The notes: generated from the sequence alone by a model not told the origin. A stretch of DNA of 22,950 bases from Gudongella sp964575895 (GCA_964575895.1 CAZNTE010000033.1:1-22950); one strand, 5' to 3'; positions 6,421-14,041 are shown, counted from the stretch's first letter. Program-made: numbers and translations.

Positions 6421-6600
6421 ACATATAACCTCATTTTAAACTGGTCGAAATCGACTAGTTTAAAAATAATTCAATACTAAGCATATAATCCAATTTTAAC
6501 CCCATCGAATTCGATAGGTTTAAAGTGTTTCATAAGCAAATTTATAACCCAAGTTTTAAACGTGTCGAATTCGATGCCTTTAGAAATCTGTTTAGATTTC
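6421..6600. repeat. Three 60-bp-phased degenerate repeats with palindromic cores
   Basis: Units at 6421-6480, 6481-6540 and 6541-6600 align base for base at a 60-base period. Each has an AT-rich lead (ATATAAC/ATAACC), TTTTAA, and a palindromic core TCGAAATCGA or TCGAATTCGA. The unit-1 palindrome has 15-base arms around 6449-6450 with 14 of 15 pairs matching; units 2 and 3 match at 12 and 11 of 15. The tail of the xre gene region (6400-6428) resembles another partial unit. On the minus strand the period is 20 codons, and all three read a similar peptide motif (KGIEFDTFK, KPIEFDGVK, KLVDFDQFK). The array sits between xre and guaA, in the attachment region. Function is unknown. Confidence 0.75.
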
Positions 6601-6620
6601 AAAAATAAATATATACACAA

Positions 6621-6660
6621 AAACACCATAGATTCTTTTAATAAGATTTCTATGGTGTTT
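6621..6660 (-). terminator. Hairpin terminator downstream of guaA
   Basis: Perfect 12-base arms AAACACCATAGA (6621-6632) and TCTATGGTGTTT (6649-6660) surround a 16-base AT-rich loop. On the minus strand the stem runs into TTTTTGTG, a usable U-tract for transcription coming from guaA; on the plus strand the following CTATTTG is weaker. It lies about 130 bases past the guaA stop. If the element is inserted at the guaA end, this terminator belongs to the element. Confidence 0.65.
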
Positions 6661-6830
6661 CTATTTGTAAGCCACTTGGCATTATTTATTAAATTATTCC
6701 AAAAAACTTTTTTACCCAATTTCGTTCCAGTTGAGAATTTCAAACCTCTACAAACATTGGTTTTATGGGCTTTCTTGTTTGTTTTTAACTACTCCCACTC
6801 AATTGTTGCAGGTGGTTTGTTGGTAATATC
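6661..6830. other. Probable right attachment region at the 3' end of guaA
   Basis: The integrase-xre end of the element abuts the intact 3' end of guaA, and no tRNA or other usual target is present. The last guaA codons, which lie just inside 6789-6830, are a known target of tyrosine-integrase elements, because the element restores the gene end on insertion. The exact core cannot be fixed without the left end of the element, which should carry a copy of the guaA tail. The stretch 6661-6788 holds no convincing gene. Confidence 0.45.
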
Positions 6831-8324
6831 ATATACTACTCTATTGATATGTCCTACTTCGTTTACAATCTTACTGGATATATCTCCAAGTATAGACCAT
6901 GGTAGATGTGCAAACTCTGCTGTCATGAAGTCAGTAGTTGTAACCGCTCTTAGAGCTAGAGTATAATCATAGGTTCTACCATCACCCATAACACCAACAC
7001 TTCTTAGATTAGTTAAAACCGCAAAATACTGATTAATATTCCTATCAAGTCCTGCTGCTGCAATTTCTCTTCTATATACATAATCTGCTTCTTGAAGGAT
7101 CTTAACCTTTTCTTCACTTACTTCACCAATAATTCTAATGGCAAGTCCAGGTCCTGGGAATGGTTGTCTAAACACTAGGCTCTCAGGTAATCCTAGTTCA
7201 AGACCAGCTCTTCTTACCTCATCTTTAAATAAGTCCCTAAGTGGCTCAATAATTTCTTTAAAGTCAACATAATCAGGGAGTCCACCTACATTGTGATGAC
7301 TCTTAATAACCGCTGAATCACCCACTCCACTTTCTATAACATCAGGATAAATCGTCCCTTGTACCAGGTAATCAACTGACCCAATCTTCTTAGCTTCTTC
7401 TTCAAATACTCTAATGAACTCTTCACCTATTATTTTTCTCTTTTCTTCTGGTTCTGTAATCCCTTTTAGTTTATCGTAGAATCTTTGTTGAGCATTAACT
7501 CTAATAAAGTTAAGATCATAGTCATTTGTAAATACTTCTTCAACTTGATCTCCTTCATCTTTTCTAAGCAAACCATGGTCTACAAAAATACAAGTAAGTT
7601 GCTTTCCTATGGCCTTACTAATCATAACCGCTGCAACTGATGAGTCAACTCCACCTGAAAGTGCACATAGAACCTTCTTATCGCCAATTTTTTCCCTTAA
7701 TCCATTTATAGAATTTTGTACAAACTCATCCATCTTCCAATTTCCACTACATCCTGCAATTTCAAATAAGAAGTTGGATAATACCTTGTTTCCTTCTTCT
7801 GAATGGTTTACTTCAGGATGGAACTGTACTCCGTAAAGGTCTTTTTCTTCAAGTTCAAAGGCTGCCGTTGGACAAGCGTCTGTAGATGCTGTAGCAACAA
7901 AGCCCTCAGCCAATCTCTCTACATAGTCTGTATGGCTCATCCAGGTAATGGATTCCTTTTTTACATCCTTAAACAATTTTGAATTAATATCTGCAGTTAA
8001 TTTTATCTTCCCATATTCTCTAGTTGAAGCTGCCTTAACATTTCCTCCTAGACCATAGCTCATAAGTTGAGCTCCATAACATATTCCAAGTATAGGTATA
8101 TGTAGGTCATAAACTTCAGTGGATATGGATGGTGCCCCATCTTGATAAACACTATTTGGTCCTCCAGTAAATATTATGCCCTTTGGATTTAAATCCTTTA
8201 TCTTCTCCAAGCTCATGGTATAAGGGTGAACCTCGCAATATACGTTTAAATCTCTTACTCTTCTTGCTATAAGTTGGTTATACTGTCCCCCAAAGTCTAG
8301 AATCAGTATCATTTCTTTTTCCAT
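6789..8324 (-). CDS. guaA: GMP synthetase (glutamine-hydrolysing)
   Basis: A 511-residue enzyme converting XMP, glutamine and ATP to GMP, the last step of GMP synthesis. The N-terminal class I amidotransferase domain shows GICYGAQL with the nucleophilic Cys, and FHPEVNHSEEG with the catalytic His and Glu. The ATP-pyrophosphatase domain has the P-loop ALSGGVDSSVAA. The C-terminal dimerization domain ends in KPPATIEWE, which is typical and shows the gene is intact. The start is set at ATG 8322-8324, because GGGAGG lies six to seven bases upstream; an in-frame ATG seven codons earlier overlaps the preceding gene. It is the last gene of a packed minus-strand run, 13 bases after the methyltransferase gene. 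The 3' end appears to serve as the integration site of the neighbouring element. Confidence 0.98.
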   Translation of the reverse strand: MEKEMILILDFGGQYNQLIARRVRDLNVYCEVHPYTMSLEKIKDLNPKGIIFTGGPNSVYQDGAPSISTEVYDLHIPILGICYGAQLMSYGLGGNVKAASTREYGKIKLTADINSKLFKDVKKESITWMSHTDYVERLAEGFVATASTDACPTAAFELEEKDLYGVQFHPEVNHSEEGNKVLSNFLFEIAGCSGNWKMDEFVQNSINGLREKIGDKKVLCALSGGVDSSVAAVMISKAIGKQLTCIFVDHGLLRKDEGDQVEEVFTNDYDLNFIRVNAQQRFYDKLKGITEPEEKRKIIGEEFIRVFEEEAKKIGSVDYLVQGTIYPDVIESGVGDSAVIKSHHNVGGLPDYVDFKEIIEPLRDLFKDEVRRAGLELGLPESLVFRQPFPGPGLAIRIIGEVSEEKVKILQEADYVYRREIAAAGLDRNINQYFAVLTNLRSVGVMGDGRTYDYTLALRAVTTTDFMTAEFAHLPWSILGDISSKIVNEVGHINRVVYDITNKPPATIEWE

Positions 8325-8337
8325 TTTAAACCTCCCA

Positions 8338-9504
8338 TTAATCAAATTTCAGGATATCCTCCATTATTTCTTCAATAAAAAGATTGTCCAGCCCCCAGAT
8401 ATTCTTTAAATCATTATACTCTTTAATCTTATCAGCTCTATATTTTGGGTGCTTTTGGATTGCTCTAATCATAATATTCTTAGGTGTATGCTCCATGCCT
8501 ATAAACTCTAGTAACTGGACTTGATATCCTAGAATCTCCAAGACATTCCCCCTTATACTATCTGTTACAAGGGAGCTTAATTTTTCTCTGATGATACCAT
8601 GTTTTAACATTCCCTTTAAATTATTATTATCGATTTTATCATAAAGCTCATGCTGACAACAAGGTACAGATAAAATAACTTTTGCTCCCCATCTAACTGC
8701 CTTCTCCAGGGCAATATCTGTGGCAGTATCACATGCATGTAATGTAACAACCATATGGATATTTTCATCTGTAAAGTGATCCTTAATGTCTCCGCATACA
8801 AACTCAAGATTATCATATCCTAATTCTTCTGTGGTTATATTGCAAAAATCAATTACATCCTTCTTTAGATCCAGACCAGTTATTTTTACCTTTTTCCCTT
8901 TTATCTTTACCAAATAGTAATAAAGGGCAAAGGTTAAATAGCTCTTTCCACACCCAAAATCAATTATGTTAATCTCCTCTTCATCAATTATTGTATCAAG
9001 AGAAGCTTCCACCAGTTCAAGAAACCTATTAATCTGCTTAAACTTATTATACTTTTGTTTAAATACTTTTCCTTCCTTGCTCATAACTCCAAGGTGTATT
9101 AAGAAATCAACTGGTTCCCCTTCATTTAGTATGTACTTTTTTGGGCGATTATGACTCAATTCTATTTCTGATGTTTGATCTTTATTTGAAATAATCTTAA
9201 TCTTTCCCTTTTTGCTCACTAAAACCTGATATTCTCCTTCTGCGGTCTTAAAAATACCTTGTTTATATGATTCTTTAATTAAGCTGATCAACTCTTCCAA
9301 AGCTAAAATTCCTTCAAGATTAATATGAATAGCCTTATTGTCAATGAAGGTTTCAAATTGGTAATAGACTTCACCTTTAATTTTCACAGGTTTTATTATA
9401 ACTTTATCAGAAATAGATTTATCCTTAGTAACTTTATTACTAAGGATAGCCTTTGATAATGTATTTTTATTTATTATATCACTTAATAATTCTCTTAAAT
9501 CCAT
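8338..9504 (-). CDS. METTL25/RRNAD1-like SAM-dependent methyltransferase
   Basis: A 388-residue cytosolic protein. The first 130 residues form an N-terminal region with no motif I recognise. From about 160 there is a class I methyltransferase domain: motif I IIDFGCGKSYLTFAL (180-194), an acidic residue after β2 (TGLDLKKD), motif IV region VVTLHACDTATD (about 252-263), and the family-specific SVPCCQHEL (279-287). The HACDTATD and PCCQHE pair marks the Methyltransf_32 family, which includes eukaryotic METTL25/RRNAD1-type proteins. The substrate of the bacterial members is not known to me; RNA is a guess. The start ATG overlaps the Sir2 stop by one base (TAATG), so translation is coupled. guaA follows 13 bases later. 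Confidence 0.82.
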   Translation of the reverse strand: MDLRELLSDIINKNTLSKAILSNKVTKDKSISDKVIIKPVKIKGEVYYQFETFIDNKAIHINLEGILALEELISLIKESYKQGIFKTAEGEYQVLVSKKGKIKIISNKDQTSEIELSHNRPKKYILNEGEPVDFLIHLGVMSKEGKVFKQKYNKFKQINRFLELVEASLDTIIDEEEINIIDFGCGKSYLTFALYYYLVKIKGKKVKITGLDLKKDVIDFCNITTEELGYDNLEFVCGDIKDHFTDENIHMVVTLHACDTATDIALEKAVRWGAKVILSVPCCQHELYDKIDNNNLKGMLKHGIIREKLSSLVTDSIRGNVLEILGYQVQLLEFIGMEHTPKNIMIRAIQKHPKYRADKIKEYNDLKNIWGLDNLFIEEIMEDILKFD

Positions 9505-10232
9505 TACATACTCCTTACAACTTTATCTAATAATTCTCCAATACTATCTCTAAAGACAAATTGTGCTCTACTATCATATGGTGTTTGGCTCTTGTTTATT
9601 AATACCAACTTATCTCCCCTATAATACTCAACCAATCCTGCTGCAGGATAAACATTTAATGATGTTCCACCTACAATTAACACATCCGCCTTTATAATAT
9701 AATCTATGGCTGTATTAAGTAAGTTCATATCTAAACCTTCCTCATATAATACCACATCTGGTCTAACATGAGCACCACATTTTTCACATTTGGGGATATT
9801 TTTTGAACCCCTTATATATTCTAAAGGATATCCTTCTTTACAATTAGTACAGTAATTCCTATGAACAGACCCATGTATTTCTATTACATTACTAGATCCT
9901 GCCATTTGATGTAGCCCATCGATGTTTTGAGTTATAATAACCTTTAACTTTCCCATATCCTCCAAGCTTTTAAGAGCTTTATGTGCTTTGTTAGGCTGGG
10001 CATCTGGATAGAGCATGGTTTCCCTATAGAATGTATAGAAGTCCTCTGTGTGAGCCTTATAAAAGCTATAGCTTAGAAGGTACTCTGGTGGATAACCATA
10101 CTTATTCTCCATGGAGTAAATTCCACTTTGGGATCTGAAATCAGGAATATTACTTTCTGTAGATACTCCAGCTCCTCCTAAAAATACTATGTTTTCACTT
10201 TCCTTTAAAATATCCACAAGGTTTTGTAGCAT
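9504..10232 (-). CDS. cobB: Sir2-family NAD-dependent protein deacylase
   Basis: A 242-residue sirtuin. Visible motifs are the NAD-binding GGAGVSTESNIPDFRS (19-34), TQNIDGLHQ (101-109), the catalytic His in EIHGS (H120), a four-cysteine zinc module (C128, C131, C149, C152), and GTSLNVYPAAGL (189-200) with LINKSQTPYD. All residues needed for NAD-dependent removal of acyl groups from lysine are present. The start is set at ATG 10230-10232, with GAGG nine bases upstream; an ATG three codons earlier lies directly against the GAGG and would overlap the previous gene as ATGAGTAA. It sits in the middle of the YbaN-to-guaA run and overlaps the methyltransferase start by one base. Confidence 0.93.
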   Translation of the reverse strand: MLQNLVDILKESENIVFLGGAGVSTESNIPDFRSQSGIYSMENKYGYPPEYLLSYSFYKAHTEDFYTFYRETMLYPDAQPNKAHKALKSLEDMGKLKVIITQNIDGLHQMAGSSNVIEIHGSVHRNYCTNCKEGYPLEYIRGSKNIPKCEKCGAHVRPDVVLYEEGLDMNLLNTAIDYIIKADVLIVGGTSLNVYPAAGLVEYYRGDKLVLINKSQTPYDSRAQFVFRDSIGELLDKVVRSM

Positions 10233-10233
10233 A

Positions 10234-10572
10234 TTACTCATCCTCAATCAAAATATATTCCCCTAAGGACTTCTTAACTGATGCAACGTAATCACTGGAT
10301 GCACCCCAGTCAAAGTTAAAGATTACCCCTTGGGATGATCCAGTTGAGATAACCCTAAGATCTGTAACTCCTTCCAAATTATCTAGTATTACCATAAGTG
10401 CCGCCCTGTTTGATGTTCTCATATAATACTTTTCAAAAATTAAGGTTGCAACTACCTTTCCATTTCCAATATCAAGGATTTCTTCATGAACAAGTTCAGA
10501 TGATTGTTCACTCTTTATAATCTCCAGTGCTTCTACTGGACTTAAACTTACCTTAAAATTATCTTTACTCAT
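10234..10572 (-). CDS. DUF6054-like small protein of unknown function
   Basis: A 112-residue soluble protein, mostly alternating β-strands. The pattern FKVSLSPVEALEIIKSEQSS, then a mid VATLIFEKYYMRTSNRAALM and VISTGSSQGVIFNFDWG, resembles the DUF6054 family, whose members share an N-terminal SLSPVEAL-like helix and a late ITSGGSQA-like strand. No catalytic motif is visible. It overlaps the YbaN-like gene by eight bases (ATGAGTAA) and ends two bases before the Sir2 start, so it is translationally coupled on both sides. I recognise the family only by resemblance, and no function can be given. Confidence 0.6.
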   Translation of the reverse strand: MSKDNFKVSLSPVEALEIIKSEQSSELVHEEILDIGNGKVVATLIFEKYYMRTSNRAALMVILDNLEGVTDLRVISTGSSQGVIFNFDWGASSDYVASVKKSLGEYILIEDE

Positions 10573-10960
10573 CCTCTTCTCCTTTTTTCTCCTTTATAGT
10601 GTCGATCTTAAATATAAAGTAATAAAACTTAAACAAATCTATTGCTATAAGCATTATTTTTAAAGGGATCTTATCCACTGCAAAAATACTTATCCATATC
10701 ATGCTTGATGATAATGTCATAAGATATGCCTTAGTCTTTACAGTCATAGCCCTTTCTTTTTCAAAGCTTTCCATGTTATTCTTATATAGTTTTGTCCCCT
10801 TTAACCAATCATTAAACCTATCTGAACCCTTTGCTAAAAAGTAAGAACCCAGGAGCAAAAAAGGAGTTGTAGGTAGTACTGGAAGTACTGCTCCAACCGC
10901 CCCAACAGAAACAGATAGGAAGCCCAATGTAATAAATAATATTTTCATTTGTTTCCCCAT
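10565..10960 (-). CDS. YbaN/DUF454-family inner membrane protein
   Basis: A 131-residue membrane protein. The N-terminal hydrophobic segment (ILFITLGFLSVSVGAVGAVL) runs into PVLPTTPFLLLGSYFLAKGS, the hallmark of the DUF454/YbaN family. A polar stretch with LKGTKLYKNN and a second pair of membrane segments (about 80-115) follows, then a charged tail. About four membrane spans fit. Function is unknown for the family. Two ATGs are possible: 10958-10960, and four codons later at 10946-10948, where GGGGA has better spacing. It is the first gene of the overlapping block that ends with guaA and starts 43 bases after barstar. Confidence 0.85.
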   Translation of the reverse strand: MGKQMKILFITLGFLSVSVGAVGAVLPVLPTTPFLLLGSYFLAKGSDRFNDWLKGTKLYKNNMESFEKERAMTVKTKAYLMTLSSSMIWISIFAVDKIPLKIMLIAIDLFKFYYFIFKIDTIKEKKGEEDE

Positions 10961-11003
10961 TCTCTTAAGATATTACTATTCTATCATATCCATAATATTT
11001 CTA

Positions 11004-11279
11004 CTATTTTCTTTTTATCTTAATAATCTTTAAGTTTATATTATCCTTAAAATCCATTATATCCTCTAAGGTTTTCATTACTCTTATCCCATATTCTGTA
11101 ATTTCACTATGATCTATATTAAAAATGTATATGTTTAATTCATCATTATATGTGCTTAAAACATCAAACATAGCATCTAAATTATTGCCATAATAGCCAA
11201 TTATATCAAGCTTCTTCTTAAAATATTCATGAAATCTTTTATCTTGGATTTTTCTACCATCAATTAATACAGTCTTCAT
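11004..11279 (-). CDS. Barstar-family ribonuclease inhibitor
   Basis: A 91-residue protein matching barstar in length and key segment. YYGNNLDAMFDVL corresponds to YYGENLDALWDCL of Bacillus amyloliquefaciens barstar, keeping the two aspartates (Asp35 and Asp39 equivalents) that fill the barnase active site, with Phe at the Trp38 position. The N-terminus KTVLIDGRKI is the first β-strand. It is cytoplasmic and should bind the barnase encoded 13 bases upstream, protecting the cell from unexported enzyme. AGGAGG precedes the ATG by about ten bases. Translation from the same message as the ribonuclease assures co-expression. Specific pairing with its neighbour is inferred from adjacency and conserved residues. 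Confidence 0.92.
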   Translation of the reverse strand: MKTVLIDGRKIQDKRFHEYFKKKLDIIGYYGNNLDAMFDVLSTYNDELNIYIFNIDHSEITEYGIRVMKTLEDIMDFKDNINLKIIKIKRK

Positions 11280-11292
11280 TCCTCTTTACCTC

Positions 11293-11781
11293 CTAGTATA
11301 GTTGTTCAAAGCTTTCATAATGATCCTCAGTATAGAAAATAAGACCATCATTTGAATATACTATTCTTTCGCTACCCCTATATCCACCTTCATAATTTAT
11401 GTCACATTCAAAATAGGTTCTTCCCTCTTTCTCTGGAAGAAGCTTTTCTCTATTTCCAAATCTATCTCCACCTATACTTAGTTTATCAGTAACATCCCAC
11501 AGATTTCCCTTTTGAGCATCCCACCCGAGGTCAGTGGCATCTCTTTTTGTTATATAGTTATTGGGTAGTTTGCCATATGTGCGTAAATATAAGGCAACCT
11601 CATCTTTTGATGTGTAATATCCATCTTCATCTATAGTTGCTTCTTCATCCACCTCTAGAATAATTTCTCCTGGTTCTTCCACTGGAGTTTCAAGAACTAC
11701 ATCTTCTGTGGAACAAGCAGTTAATAGAATCATCAGTGCTAATAATATTATTAGTATTTTATTACTCTTTTTAATCTTCAA
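11293..11781 (-). CDS. Barnase-type ribonuclease with a lipoprotein signal peptide
   Basis: A 162-residue precursor. Residues 1-23 are a lipoprotein signal (KIKKSNK, hydrophobic core, LLTAC with Cys23), followed by an acidic linker of about 30 residues. Residues 55-162 are a complete barnase domain: LRTYGKLPNNYITK, KGNLWDVTDKLSIGGDRFGN, GRTYFECDINY, YRGSERIVYS, DHYESF. All barnase catalytic positions are kept: K79 (Lys27), E125 (Glu73), R135 (Arg83), R139 (Arg87), H154 (His102). It should be an active guanyl-preferring ribonuclease held on the outer face of the membrane, whereas classic barnase is freely secreted. The start is TTG at 11779-11781, with AAAGGAGG about seven bases upstream. Its inhibitor follows in the same transcript. 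Confidence 0.93.
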   Translation of the reverse strand: MKIKKSNKILIILLALMILLTACSTEDVVLETPVEEPGEIILEVDEEATIDEDGYYTSKDEVALYLRTYGKLPNNYITKRDATDLGWDAQKGNLWDVTDKLSIGGDRFGNREKLLPEKEGRTYFECDINYEGGYRGSERIVYSNDGLIFYTEDHYESFEQLY

Positions 11782-11904
11782 GTTAACTCCTCCTTTGTCA
11801 TACTAGGTTAATACCCACAAATCGTACCTTATAATATTATATTATTCAAGTAACGCTTAATTAAGACAATCGTTTTAAGGGTATATTCTATTAAACACTT
11901 GTAA

Positions 11905-11932
11905 TTGATAATGTTTAATAACAATATATAAT
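11905..11932 (+). promoter_or_regulatory. Promoter of the DUF2254 gene
   Basis: TTGATA (11905-11910) and a perfect TATAAT (11927-11932) are separated by 16 bases, 24 bases upstream of the ATG at 11957. GGAGG (about 11944-11948) follows with eight bases to that ATG. Promoter and ribosome binding site are intact although the reading frame breaks at codon 14. Confidence 0.6.
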
Positions 11933-11956
11933 AACAACCCACTGGAGGTACTAAAT

Positions 11957-13249
11957 ATGATCCAAAAAATTATCTTAAGGCTCAAGAAGAGTATATGACT
12001 TTACCCTGCATTTATAGGATTATTATCATTAAGCTTTGCTATAATAATTGGTCAGTTGGACATTAATTCATCTATTGAATTATACACAAATGTTCCAAGT
12101 GTGTTCCTGACTAGCGTAGAATTATCTAAAACTATACTAGGAACAATAGCTGGATCACTTATTACTATGACAACATTTACTTTTTCTACAACTATGGTTG
12201 TATTGACAACATATTCCTCTCAATTTTCACCTAGAACAATTGAAAATTTCCTATCAGATGATGACACAATGAAGGCTTTGGGAGTATTTGTAGGTGGATT
12301 TATCTACTCAATAATATTTCTATTATTCATGAAAAATAGTTTAGAGGATAAATTAGTTATTTCCGCATCCCTTGGAATAATCTATGCAATAATCTGTTTG
12401 ATATATTTTGTAAGGTACATACAGCATGTGGGATCATTTATCCAGACTAATAATTTAATTAGAAGACTGCACGATCTATCAGATAAGAGAATTGATGATT
12501 ACTTGGAATTTTTAGAAGATAAGGAAATAATCCATTCATTAAGTTTAAGCAGTGACTTTATAGTTAAAATTCAAAGTAAGGATTATGGATATATACAGTT
12601 AATAGATTATAGCAAAATAAATAAAGTGGCAGAAAGTATCCAGGGGAAGGTATTTATTGACAAGGTTCATGGTCAATATCTTAGCACTGGAAGCACTCTC
12701 TTTACTATAGAATTCAAAGAAAATATTCAAATTAATCAAGATGATATTGAATCTCTTTTAAGTGCTATAACCATAGGAGATAAAAAATCAGATATTCAGG
12801 ACTTTAACTTCTCCATTCAAAAAATTGTTGAAATAGGACTAAGGGCAATATCTCCTGGCATTAATGATCCAAATACATGTATACATTGTTTAAGAATCTT
12901 AGGAATACTATTAGGTAAACTATCTCATATAGAAGGTCTTTATGCTCTTTATAAAAAGGAAGATGAAAATTATCCTAGAGTCTATTATGAATTAATTGAC
13001 TTCAAGGAAGAACTTATAGATACCTACATTCAGATAATAAATTATGGCAAATCTGATCTTACTGTTATCAACAGTATTATAAAATCCTTATATTTTATAG
13101 GTGAACAAGCTTCAAGGAAAAACAAGGATAAGATTAAAGAGCTTTTAGAATATATTTGGATTAAAATTGATGGTGACAATCTGAAAAGTATGGAGCTTCA
13201 TATTCTAAAAAAAGAGAAAGAAAATCTACTTGAACTATTGACTAAGTAG
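11957..13249 (+). CDS. DUF2254 membrane protein, frame interrupted by TGA at codon 14
   Basis: The ATG at 11957 with a strong GGAGG opens MIQKIILRLKKSI, then an in-frame TGA at 11996-11998, then LYPAFIGLLSLSFAIIIGQL in the same frame, running on without further stops to 13249. DUF2254 proteins usually have an aromatic residue, often Trp (SLWFIP-like), exactly where the TGA stands, so a TGG-to-TGA change is the simplest reading. The downstream part is well preserved: TILGTIAGSLITMTTFTFST, VLTTYSSQFSPRTIENFL and AISPGINDPNTC are family hallmarks, with two or more membrane spans before about residue 150 and a soluble C-terminal half. A restart at TTG 12056 would give 397 residues lacking the first membrane span, but it has no Shine-Dalgarno. 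It may be a recent pseudogene, a readthrough gene, or a sequence error. Confidence 0.8.
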
Positions 13250-13317
13250 GTATGGTTATTAAAAATCATAGGAGGTGATTATAAAGTCAAGTTTCACATA
13301 TAGTGACTTTTAAAATT

Positions 13318-14007
13318 ATGATATATGAGAATACAAGAAATGGAATATTCATAGAAAGATTAAATAGGTTTTTAGCCAAAGTATTTATCAACAATGAGGA
13401 ACATTTTGTACATGTCAAGAATACTGGCAGGTGCAAAGAAATATTATTTAGGGGTCAAAGGGTTATATTACAATTTCATGGTGATTCCCCTCAAAGAAAG
13501 ACAAAATATTCTTTAATTGGAGTTTGGAAAGAAGATATGCTTATTAACATAGACTCTCAGGTTCCAAATTCAGTTATTTTTGATGGAATTAAAGCTAATC
13601 TAATCTCTGAATTTAAGGATACCACCATCCTTAAAAAGGAACAGACCTTTGGAAACTCAAGATTCGATATGTATTATGAAAATAGTGATTCAAGGGGTTA
13701 TATAGAAGTTAAGGGAGTAACCTTAGAAGAAAATTTGATCTCCATGTTTCCAGATGCACCCACCATAAGAGGAACAAAACATATCAGAGAGTTAATTCAT
13801 GCAAAGAAAGATGGCTATGAAGGGTTTATAGTATTCTTAGTACAGATGAGAGGACCTACACTATTTAAGCCAAATTCTGAAATGGACTCTGACTTTTCTA
13901 ATTCCCTAAAGGAAGCAGCTTCAAAAGGAGTAAATATTTTAGTTTATGATAGTATAGTAACAGAAAATAGTATAGTTTTGGGAAATAAAATTCCCCATAA
14001 ATTATAA
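13318..14007 (+). CDS. sfsA: SfsA-family DNA/RNA nuclease
   Basis: A 229-residue protein of the sugar fermentation stimulation A family, a restriction-enzyme-fold nuclease. NGIFIERLNRFLAKV is the N-terminal OB-like strand pair, HVKNTGRCKEIL the family signature, and FGNSRFDMYYE with YIEVKGVTL gives the catalytic D…ExK pattern. FPDAPTIRGTKHIRELI is also typical. The start is uncertain: ATG 13318 aligns with the usual N-terminus but has no Shine-Dalgarno, and GTG 13303 is also in frame. The only strong site, AGGAGGTGA at 13270-13278, lies too far upstream and leads into another frame. Convergent with ileS, separated by a shared hairpin. Confidence 0.88.
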   Translation: MIYENTRNGIFIERLNRFLAKVFINNEEHFVHVKNTGRCKEILFRGQRVILQFHGDSPQRKTKYSLIGVWKEDMLINIDSQVPNSVIFDGIKANLISEFKDTTILKKEQTFGNSRFDMYYENSDSRGYIEVKGVTLEENLISMFPDAPTIRGTKHIRELIHAKKDGYEGFIVFLVQMRGPTLFKPNSEMDSDFSNSLKEAASKGVNILVYDSIVTENSIVLGNKIPHKL

Positions 14008-14038
14008 ATCACCTTCCACAATTAACGTGGAAGGTGAT
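14008..14038. terminator. Bidirectional terminator between sfsA and ileS
   Basis: Perfect 12-base arms ATCACCTTCCAC (14008-14019) and GTGGAAGGTGAT (14027-14038) enclose a seven-base loop. The plus strand continues CTTTTA and the minus strand runs into TTTATAATTT. It begins one base after the sfsA stop and ends three bases before the ileS stop on the other strand, so it likely serves both convergent genes. Confidence 0.85.
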
Positions 14039-14041
14039 CTT

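Noticed and set aside
6421..6600. CRISPR array
   Set aside because: The period is regular, but the units are similar along most of their length rather than exact repeats with unique spacers, the copies are degenerate, and no cas gene is present.
6477..6743. 88-residue minus-strand ORF as a gene
   Set aside because: It has no convincing Shine-Dalgarno, spans the guaA terminator hairpin and the repeats, and ends inside the repeat array. The peptide repeat is noted as a finding, but a gene is not supported.
10961..11003. Purine riboswitch before the guaA-containing block
   Set aside because: Only 43 bases separate barstar from the YbaN-like gene, and neither this gap nor the region upstream of the barnase gene shows a purine-riboswitch core.
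11957..13249. TGA reassigned to tryptophan in this organism
   Set aside because: The other genes read through in full with tryptophan as TGG (for example in ileS and guaA). A code change would leave many genes broken by TGA, and only this one is.
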